A stretch of DNA of 64,000 nucleotides, taken from Posidonia oceanica. Taxonomy: Eukaryota; Streptophyta; Magnoliopsida; Alismatales; Posidoniaceae. Below are positions 55,857 through 64,000 of the stretch, one piece after another (the stretch's first letter is position 1; every line of letters starts with the position of its first letter). The notes beneath the pieces were generated by a model. That model was given only the letters and a program-made list of their open reading frames with translations, had not been told where the DNA came from and ran no database searches. The position numbers and the translations under genes are program-made. The stretch spans positions 79,114,001 to 79,178,000 of the forward strand of contig JAZBRS010000075.1 of NCBI GenBank assembly GCA_037176725.1, given 5' to 3'.

Positions 55857-57916
55857 GTAAGCTACTGACATGACTTCCCTCACTTATTTCTTGTGAACCC
55901 AAAACTTGCTAGGACTTAGAAATAAATACTAATTTCTTCTATGCAATTATTATAATATATATGTTTTTTTTAGTTCCACGCTCAAAGAAAAACCTGACAC
56001 AATATTGCTTTAAGCAGTAATTGAATTGAGTTTGAGTTATGATTATATATATGGAGTTTTGTAAACATGATATGTTCATGCCTTGAACAACAAATTGGAT
56101 TAGAGTTTACATTTATATATTGTAGAGTATTTTCTAAAGATGACACACAAGGATTTCTATCTCCTATCTGTAAACATGTTATTATAGCTTAGGGTGGTTA
56201 AAATGAATAAAATTTGGATCTAGATTATAATCTTTTACTTTCATTGGCACCTCGAATCTTTGCAAAATACATGTCATGATATTCATTTTCAACTGATTGA
56301 TGTCTGTGAAGCTTACGTTTCTGGCTTCTTCATATCTGCTGATAAAGTCATTTTAGAGAAAGCAAAGGGAAACTCATTCTCAAAGTACGATAAACCTTCG
56401 TGATTCAGAAGACTCTTCCGATTTGCTACTATATGGAAGGGGCATGACTTCCATGATTTCTTTTGTCAAGCTTAATGCCTATTTCACTTTCAATCATGTG
56501 TTTTGGGATTTGGATGGGAATTCTTTTTAGCTGAAACATCTTTACTTTATTGTTCCCAATCGATCCCCTTTTATCTAATGAATTGTTGGTATCAAATTTG
56601 TCTGAAATGAAAATTTCGCAAGGTGTGGAAATATGTATCCATGTATGGTTAGGGACTGTATTACAGTAGTACACAGATCATGAATTTACCAATGTTATTG
56701 TAATATATTGTTCTAATATCTGTTCTTAGTAACAATGTTTGTAATATACTATTCAGTTATGTTTTATTTCATCTTTAGTTCTTTAAGAAAGATTGATTTT
56801 GAATCCATAAGGAATGGTTGAAGTAAAAATAGATAAAAATGATCAAATTAGGCTACTAATGTTAACTTAAGCACAAAATTTAACAATAAAAAAATTCACC
56901 CGTTTTGACCCGTTAACCCTACCCATCACCCGTTATTCTAATGGGTAGTGGGTAGGGTAGCGGCTATAATTTTTTAAGACGGGTATTCACCCGACCCGTT
57001 ACCCGTTAAGAAAGGACAGGTTAGGGTTAGGGTAGACCTTCAACCCGACCCAACCCGACCCGTTTACACCCTTAGTGACAGCCAAGTCCTTGTAAGCCTA
57101 TAAAAGGGATCCATTGTGTAAACTCTAGCCTCTCTGAATTTTCCATATTAGGCTTAAGCTTTCTTCCTCTATTGTTGTAGAGCTCTTCAAGCTTATTTTC
57201 TGTAATCAATGTATTTTATTAATACAAGTTCATTTCCTTTGTATTAATTATGTCTTGCTCTTCTTCGTCCCTCTCTTTTATTTTGATGTTTTCCATAATC
57301 ATGTGTGGCTAAGTTTTTAAATCTAGGGTTTAGATGAAGTTTATGTATGTTCATATGTTGTGATTAAGTTTCTCTTTGTCTTCTCATACTTAAATGCTAT
57401 GATTATGTAGATTGGATGTATATGACATGGATCATTCATTATTTGATAAACTTTGATAGATTAATATTGATAATATCTTTTTAATCTAAGCTTGGGGAAG
57501 AATAACTTGGGGGTTGTGTATATAATCGCAGATCTATCATATATCATTTGATTTAGTTTATTTTGTGTGATTTTATCTTAGGACTTGATAATCTATGGTG
57601 ATTTGCATATAGATTATGCTTGTTAGGATAGAAACCATCGAGTAAACTATTTAGATCATGAAGAGAGACAAGAGTGGATTTAATCATGTATATTGGATTT
57701 TACATAAATGGATTCAAAGTCCTAGGTTTGTTTTAATTAATTTGATTACATCTTCTATTTGTAGGTCTTAATCATCATCAATCTCAACCCCCCTTTCAAT
57801 AGTTGATAATTAATCTCTTTGTTTAAAACTCTATTTTCTGTGGGATCGACCCATATTTTGCATACGTACTATATACTACACCGTGCACTTGCGGTTAATT
57901 AAAATTCATATCAAGT

Positions 57917-57935
57917 TTTTAGGACCGTTGCCGGA
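57917..57935 (+). other. Degenerate primer binding site of element F
   Basis: TTAGGACCGTTGCCGGAGA shortly after the 5' LTR; compare the Athila-type PBS TGGCGCCGTTGCCGGGGA. Most differences are G-to-A or C-to-A changes. Confidence 0.65.
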
Positions 57936-59164
57936 GAATAGTGTCTTTATAACATTGAGTTATTATCGATTATTTCTCTTTCCGTTTTTATAAAAAATAT
58001 ATATATATATTTGTTTCGTTATACTAATCTTACAGGGATATTTAGTTAGAGAATAAAAGAATCAGGAATTAATTTTCAGAAGTTTCAAAGAATCAGGGGC
58101 GCCTACCAAGCGCCAGACTGCACTTTTGACACCTACTGGGCGCCTGGGTGAGATATTTTCTCTGTTGTTTTAGTTTCAGTTATTCCTGATTTTTTCTAAA
58201 ATCCTGATTTGGAGTTTAATTATTGTTTATGTTTCTGTTTATTCTCGTTCACTAATTTAAAAATCAAAAATCCAATTAAAAAGATTTCATGATAAGATAG
58301 AAATTTGTTTTTAAAGCATACATCATATAGTTTGCATTTAGAGTAATTTTCATTTTCTATTATTTTATTTTATTTTGGTGATTACTGAAGGAAATGGTAT
58401 GTGTTCTCCTACTTGATTCTTTATATTCTAGAGCATATAGTTAGTAGGAAGAACAACTTGTTTGAGCATAATTGTTTGTACATATCATTTCAAAGTACCT
58501 AAGGGCAAAACCTGTAGCACAAGATAAGGTGGTGATTTCATCACCCTTCCTTAGTCCACAAACAACTAACCACATATTGCATTGACCTTGAGCTTAATTT
58601 AAAATTGATTAGACATCAGCCCCTAGGGTTTCGACCTTGATTAGGAAATGGAGCTTAATAGATAATCAAATTTAGAATTTTCTTACCTTTTTAGTGTCTA
58701 GGCAAGTGGTTTACAAGGCTATGCCTTAAAAGGAAGGTGGTTCTCTAATTAGGTCTGTTGCAAAAGCGCGGGGAACCTCCCACATTCCTCCACTTAACTG
58801 GCCAATTAGGTTAGAGATTTTTGAGTTTGATAATCTTGAAAGCCAACTTTAAAGTAAGCAAGTGTCTAGATTTTAGGTCAACATTAGAATTAAGATTTGT
58901 TTGACTTGTGTGATTAGATTAGGCATCTTTCTCCTCTATCTGTAATCTCCTCATCCATTTAGTTCATATTATCTCATCTTTTCTTTTTTTCTATTTTCAT
59001 TGCTTTTTGTTTAGAAAAATAAAAAATAAAAAAAAGTTTCATCAAGTGCTTGCCCGTTTGGGTTCGTGATTGGACTCATCATCTTATTCGTGTCGAACTC
59101 AAAGAATTTAAAATGACTGAAGAAGTAAAATACTCATCCTGAACCTTAAGAGATAAATATTCTT
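57936..59164. other. Non-coding leader of element F
   Basis: AT-rich, no gene. Contains a GGCGCC-type inverted repeat near 58096-58152 (GGGCGCCT, then AGCGCC, and later GGGCGCCTGGG) like that in the family's LTRs, and a poly-A-rich stretch at 59010-59040. Confidence 0.5.
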
Positions 59165-60214
59165 ATGTTGATGGAGTATCCAATGAATCAAGTTGGATAT
59201 GGATTTGAACAATTCAATTATGTGGCCCAAAGACCGTGGAATGAGTCAAGTGACCCTTATGCCTCAAATTACAATTTGAATTGGGGTCAACCTGATTTCT
59301 TATGGGTCCAAAGATCATACGATGGAGGGTCTAGCTTCAATGAAGTCCAATCTCATTACTTTAAACCTTATCCATATTCAGATCCACAATACTACTCAAC
59401 CTTTCCTCCTCTAGATTGTCTACAAGAAGATGAAATTAGGTCAACAAGTCTAGAAAAGAGTCTAGAAGAGCTAGTGGAAGAAAGTATACATACCTCTACT
59501 GCCACCACTCATGCCCTAGCTTGTGTAGAAACACAGTTGGGTCAACTAATCAATGTTTTAAAGGAGAGAGAGGAATGAAACTTTCTTGCTCAACATGGGA
59601 ACTCCCCTGATCAACCCTGTATTGTCCAAATAATGCCTAAAGTAGAAACCCAAGCCCAAGTAAATGAGCCCACTAAAGAACTAGTTGGCCAGATAGACCA
59701 ATTCATTGCAGAGGTTTCCCTTTCAAGTAATTCTATTGCGAAAAAACCTTAACCAGATGAGACATTCGATGTTAACATGATTAAAGATTTCTCAGAAAAA
59801 GAAGACCTAATAGAGGAGGAAATTGAATTTGATCTAGGCTACTTTGACAAAAGTTTTGAGGAGATTTTCAAAGATGAATTAATGTTTGTTGAAACAGCCA
59901 ATGAGTTAACCCAATGTAGGACCCATAAGTCCAACAAGTGGTATAACCCTCCTCCAAAGCCTATCATGCCTGAGCCCTCATCATTGCCATCTACTATAGG
60001 CACATTAGAGCTATGTGTCAAGTCATATTATTCAGCTCTAGTCGATTATGAATTCAAGTCCTCATTCCATATTCAATTAGATTACATGGGCTTATCCGAT
60101 CTAATTTCAGCACTTTAGGAAATTCATGAAGTCCGATTGAAAGAAGTCCAATGGTGGCTTGAACAGGCCGAAAACGAAATTACAAAAGTCCGATCGCCTC
60201 CTTGGCCAGATTGA
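59165..60214 (+). pseudogene. Gag-like open frame of element F
   Basis: One frame with three stops (TGA 59576, TAA near 59750, TAG 60116) ending TGA near 60212. N-terminal part rich in Tyr/Ser/Pro/Asp ('FKPYPYSDPQYYSTFPPLD'), then acidic coiled-coil-like 'EKSLEELVEESIHTST' and 'LACVETQLGQLINVLKE', then an acidic segment 'EEEIEFDLGYFDKSFEEIFK'. The VETQLGQL-type helix resembles the 'LETQ(V/I)(S/G)QL' stretch of Athila gag C-termini. No zinc knuckle or enzyme. Function beyond a gag-like role is unknown. Confidence 0.55.
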
Positions 60215-60477
60215 GATTGTGCCCTAGAGATTGATGAGGTCTTGGATTTTCATGCACCTCAATTGTGAATATGTATAAAATGTACATAACTTTTCTTTTC
60301 TTAGCAATAGAAGCACTCCATCCCGAATCAGGTATCATTGTTCTAATGTTAATTGTTTTTCATTGATCATATCAATTGTTGCATATATTGAGGACAATAC
60401 ATAGTTTAGGTATAGGGGGAGTCTTCTTTGCATCTTTTTCATTTTCTTTAGTTAGAGTTTTTTGTGTGACATTTCAT

Positions 60478-60529
<52 letters not shown>

Positions 60530-61666
60530 AATAAAAATAAATAAAGTTTTCTTAGAGTTAGAGTTGTATGTACAAAAGTTTTCTTTTCATTTTCTTTAGT
60601 TAGAATCTTTTGTGTATCTTTTCTCCAAAAATTAAAAAAAATATAAATAAATAAAACAAAAAAAAAACAAATTAGGATTTATCTGTAATAATTTAGCTAG
60701 CTAGGAGTGGATAAGTGACTTTGAGTTGGAGTTCAAAGGTAAAACTGATAGAATGGAATCTCTCAAACCCCAGAGTGAAGACAAAATCTAAAAAACAGCA
60801 TCATCTGGATTATCCTTAAGCACATGTGTACCTTATCTTGCATTTAAACGTTAGTCATTAACTATGGAGAATAAATGAATACCTGAAACACTAGAGCATC
60901 AAAAGAGAAAAAGAGAAAAAAAGAGATTGCTAAAAGTCTAACAATCACTAAGTAACTGGGTAACCGTGCCTCAGGAAGCATTGGATATTCACGTGAAAAG
61001 GTGCTTGGAGAACAAAAGCATGGAAAAGAAAAATCTTGTCTTTGTAGCCTTGGTTACTTGAGTGATTAAGTCCTTAGAGGTGTCTCAACACCTGGTGTCC
61101 TAAAGCCATCTGGTTAGGGAATCACCAACCTAAAGCTCGATAAATAGGTAGCAAAAAAAAAGCCTAAGAAAGCAAGAATAAAGTTATCTAAATTATTCAA
61201 ATGAGATGAAAAGATGTTCAGGTTGAACTTAAAAATCATTGTTAATGACTATTTTCACAAACATAAGGTACATGTGAGTCAAATGTAAAGAAAGATGATG
61301 TGAAAGATAGGAAAGAGTCTCCAAGACATGAGGAGGAGAGAGAGATCTTAACTTGAGGTAGAGCTGGAGAATAAAAACTCAAGGTAGTTTAGAAGCTTCC
61401 TAACTTATTAAAATATTGTAGATAGTGATAGTGTAAATAACTTTTTTATCTTTCTTTATTTTTTCCATTTCTTCTAGGATTTTGTGGATAGATCCGCTGC
61501 AAACCCTCACGAGACACCACTCGTCCACTAGAGCAACCTAGGGATTTAAAGGCTTGTTGCACGTGCTAAGTGCAATCGCAATTCCTGCGAAAGTGGGTTA
61601 GGATTTTCTTTCTTTATTTTTTCTTTCTTTTGTTTGAGTCTGTTTTGCTCGAGGACTAGCAAAAGA
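60215..61666. other. Non-coding 3' part of element F
   Basis: No gene. Includes an A-run plus (TA)n microsatellite at 60481-60545, A-rich runs, and a CAATCACTAAGTAACTGGGT region. It ends in the polypurine tract before the 3' LTR. Confidence 0.55.
60481..60545. repeat. (A)n(TA)n(AAAT)n microsatellite
   Basis: A run of ten A, then about 17 TA dinucleotides, then AAATAAATAAAAATAAATA. Confidence 0.95.
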
Positions 61667-61682
61667 TAGGTATGGGGGTATT
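61667..61682 (+). other. Polypurine tract of element F
   Basis: AGGTATGGGGGTATT directly before the 3' LTR start at 61683. Confidence 0.65.
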
Positions 61683-62950
61683 TGATTAGCACATTATTCG
61701 TACATGTTTTATGTTCATATTTATCTCTTTTGTTCATTAATAATATTACTCGAGGTATTTTGTGCAATTTGTGCAGGAACTTTGGACTTGAAGAGAAAAG
61801 AGGAAAATAAGGAAGAAAAATGATAAAAGACAAAAAGAAATGCAAATCCAAGGATACAAGAAATGCAAATCCGTGCAAGATATTAAATATATTTTTTCCA
61901 CGTGTGTGAACACGAGGAGGAAGATAAGATAACGGAATCAACAAAATTGGAGCTAATCTAGGGCCAGTTGGCGCCTTCCAGGCGCCTGAGAGCACAACTG
62001 GCGCCTCCCAAGCGCCCGGAGAAGACTGTGTTGACTCTGTCTTTGGCTATCATAGAGTTAACTTGGAAATATCTTGTAATTGAAATTCAGTTTCCTCATC
62101 TGTATCCGGATTTGTTTATGTGACGATCAAGTCCCTGTAAGCCTATAAAAGTGACCCATTGTGTAAACCCTAGCCTCTCTAAATCTTCCACATTAGGCTT
62201 AAACTTTCTTCCTCCATTGTTGTAGAGTTCTTCAAGCTTATTTTCTGTAATTAAGGTATTTTATTAATACAAGTTCATTTCCTTTATATTAATTATGTCT
62301 TGCTCTTCTCCATCCCTCTCTTTTATTTTAATGTTTTCCATAATAATGTGTGGCTGAGTTTTTAGATCTAGGGTTTAGATATGTTGTAATTAAGTTTCTC
62401 TTTATCTCCTCATGCTTAAATGCTATGATTATGTAGACTGGATGTATATGACATGGATCATTCATTATTCAATAAACTTTGATAGATTAATATTGATAAT
62501 ATCTTTTTAATATAGATTAATCTATGCTTAGGGAAGAATAACTTGGGGATTGTGTATATAATCGTAGATCTATCATATATCATTTGATTTAGTTTATTTT
62601 GTGTGATTTTATCTTAGGACTTGATAATCTATGGTGCTTTGCATATAGATTATGCTTGTTAGGATAGGAACCATTGAGTAAACTATTTAGATCATGAAGA
62701 GAGACAATAGTGGATTTAATCATGCATATTGGATTTTACATAAATGGATTTAAAACTTTAGGTTTGTTTTAATTAATTTGATTACATCTTCTATTTGTAG
62801 TTCTTAATCATCATCAATCTCAACCCTCCTTTCAATAGTTGATAATTAATCTCTTTGTTTTAGAACTCTATTCTCTGTGGGATCGACCTGTATTTTACAT
62901 ACGTACTACATTATACATCATGTACTTGTAGTTAATTAAAATTCACATCA
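61683..62950 (+). mobile_element. 3' LTR of element F
   Basis: 1,268 bp, TGATTAGCACATTATTCG to AATTCACATCA, followed by TSD ATGAC. TATA box TATAAAA at 62144-62150, GGCGCC hairpins at 61970-62016. Solo LTR E (36197-37437) is a third copy of this LTR family. Confidence 0.9.
61970..62016. repeat. GGCGCC hairpin pair in Athila-like LTR
   Basis: GGCGCCT, TCC, AGGCGCC at 61970-61986 (perfect 7-bp stem, 3-nt loop) and GGCGCCT with AGCGCC at 62000-62016. About 130-170 bp upstream of the TATA box. The 5' LTR keeps only one decayed unit near 52385. Confidence 0.75.
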
Positions 62951-62955
62951 ATGAC

Positions 62956-63380
62956 CTTGTCTTCATCATTTCAGGATTTTTTGGTGGATTTTTTTGGGTG
63001 AATTTATGTGTATTGTTTTCGTGCATGGGATGGTAGATCTTTCTTAGAGACGATTCGTGATGTTTTCGAGATGGTATTTGCTGTGGATTACCTGGAGATC
63101 GAGCTAGGCAGCCCTAAGATCACCTCAAAGTTACTGTGAAATTCCAACTCAAAGTTTTGCATCAACCAAATACTCCAACCTGTTTCCCACTAAAAATATC
63201 TGTGAAACCTACCACTATTAATTATGGACCTAAAAGCGAAAGCAACAGAATTTTATATTAGTGCAACATCATATTCTTTGCTAAATCACATGGCCTTCAC
63301 AAATACTAAACGCCAAACAATAATGAACTAATTAGCAGAAGTATGCCCCATGACGTAACTCGATGGAGAAATGTTGTTTT
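62956..63380. other. Host sequence right of element F, unassigned
   Basis: No frame of length. A short stretch near 63057-63135 reads 'DVFEMVFAVDYLEIELGSPK' without start or splice context; I do not call it a gene. Confidence 0.4.
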
Positions 63381-63509
63381 AAGTTATTCATGTACATCCT
63401 TCAATCTTAAAATAATAAAGAGGCCCCCAGTGTGATTTGCATCTAGTTCATATTTGGTACGCACAAATGAGATGAAGTGAGGTTAGAACGGTTGATTCTT
63501 TTTTACTCG

Positions 63510-63690
63510 CCTTTAAGTATAGTTAATTATCTAATTATGATCTAGTCAAAGGTTAATTAAGGTAGTTAATTACCTAGTTATGATTTAGTTAAAGGTTAAT
63601 TAAGGTAATTAATTATCTGATTATGACTTGGTCAAAAGGTAATCAATTATGACCTTACCTAGTTATGACTTGGTCAAAAGGCCTTCCAAC
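63510..63690. repeat. Imperfect repeats GTTAATTA / CTAGTTATGA
   Basis: Three to four copies of GGTTAATTAAGGTAGTTAAT, then TACCTAGTTATGA, then (T/C)TTGGTCAAA, period about 55 bp. Confidence 0.7.
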
Positions 63691-63733
63691 GTTTGAAAAA
63701 TAAAAACATGTGGAGTCTGTATGGGAGGACGGT

Positions 63734-63740
63734 TATAAAG
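63734..63740 (+). promoter_or_regulatory. TATA-like box near the right end
   Basis: GGTTATAAAGGG followed by a purine-rich and then C/T-rich leader. Possibly an LTR or gene promoter continuing beyond the window; nothing downstream is long enough to identify. Confidence 0.35.
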
Positions 63741-64000
63741 GGATGAGAGAGAGGAGGATGGTGATATAATTTTCTGATTATCTTCTCATTCTTCTGTTCT
63801 TCTTTGTTCTTCTCATTTCTAATCTCTTTTCTACTGAAAGTCTGACTTCCTAATGACGAACGTATTTTTCTTCTTTCACCTTTTACTATTCAAATTAACG
63901 TTGGCAACTGAGGTGTGGTCGAAGAGTAGACGAGGATATGGTACGTACTCTTCTACTGTGATCGATTTATCCTGAGAGAAAAAATGTGGAAACCTTACGT

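Larger units (their letters stand above)
52513..57074 (+). mobile_element. Pack-type hAT element carrying a kinase gene fragment
   Basis: 4,562 bp with imperfect terminal inverted repeats: left TAGGACTGTAAGTAGGTCGG, right (reversed) TAAGGGTGTAAACGGGTCGG. The 8-bp flanks are ATGACAGC (52505-52512) and GTGACAGC (57075-57082), 7 of 8 identical; 8 bp is the hAT rule. Both ends have clusters of CCCGTTAACCC-type subterminal repeats (52530-52690, 56895-57060). Inside are host-gene exons with introns, not a transposase, so movement would need a hAT transposase in trans. Confidence 0.75.
52098..57913 (+). mobile_element. 5' LTR of element F, split by a hAT element
   Basis: Two parts, 52098-52512 and 57083-57913 (one TSD copy excluded), adding to about 1.25 kb, matching the 3' LTR (1,268 bp). 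The left part has many C-to-T and G-to-A differences from the 3' LTR. TATA box TATAAAAG at 57099-57106. Confidence 0.85.
52098..62950 (+). mobile_element. Element F: non-autonomous Athila-like LTR retrotransposon
   Basis: TSD ATGAC at 52093-52097 and 62951-62955. LTRs start TGATTAGCA and end ATTCA(T/C)ATCA. The site after the 5' LTR (TTAGGACCGTTGCCGGAGA) resembles the Athila PBS TGGCGCCGTTGCCGGGGA (tRNA-Asp type). The only coding remnant is a gag-like frame (59165-60214); there is no protease, RT or integrase. Without the nested hAT it is about 6.3 kb. Confidence 0.85.

Overview
This window is a stack of plant transposable elements with no intact host gene. Ty3/Gypsy (Tekay-like chromovirus, Tat/Ogre-like, Athila-like), Ty1/Copia and hAT-like elements, plant mobile domain and CDC7-like kinase sequence, and GT-AG introns together point to a large, repeat-rich angiosperm genome, probably a dicot. 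Nearly every coding frame carries nonsense codons or frameshifts, and most of the nonsense codons fit cytosine deamination.

Layout. Positions 1-8 kb: two minus-strand pseudogenes (a plant-mobile-domain gene and a DUF7745-like gene), four blocks of tandem repeats, then a plus-strand LTR-like segment (LTR G, from 6515). Positions 8.8-37.9 kb: a minus-strand, apparently gag-only Tat/Ogre-like element (D) with 5' LTR 34060-37882, PBS at 34037-34054, gag at 13278-10640 and a 63-bp satellite where pol would be expected. D has been opened by three insertions, each with a perfect 5-bp target-site duplication: solo LTR A (13578-27077, CCTAG), solo LTR B (27771-33869, ATAGG) and solo LTR E (36197-37437, GGTAG). 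LTR A was itself split by a complete 11-kb Tekay-like element (14032-25046, TSD GCCTC). Positions 37.9-42 kb are AT-rich and mostly unassigned. Positions 42.0-50.2 kb: a Copia element (TSD GTTTA) split by solo LTR C (44754-48091, TSD ATCCT). Positions 52.1-62.95 kb: a non-autonomous Athila-like element F (TSD ATGAC) whose 5' LTR is split by a 4.56-kb Pack-type hAT element (52513-57074) carrying six exons of a CDC7-like kinase gene.

The most unusual signal is a 28-29-bp inverted-repeat unit (arms close to GTTGGACGCTG and CAGCGTCCAAC, loop about 4-9 nt), usually in head-to-tail pairs. About 42 units are visible: in LTRs A, C, D and G, and upstream of both minus-strand pseudogenes. In A and C the pairs recur about every 235 bp while the sequence between them has diverged. 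Some arms changed together in a way that keeps the pairing. LTR B lacks the units although it shares the conserved LTR blocks. The Athila-like LTRs E and F have a different GC-rich hairpin (GGCGCC type) upstream of their TATA box.

Together the elements form a dated stack: D is older than A, B and E; A is older than the Tekay element; Copia is older than C; F is older than the hAT. No element encodes an intact polyprotein, so any present mobility would depend on proteins from elsewhere.
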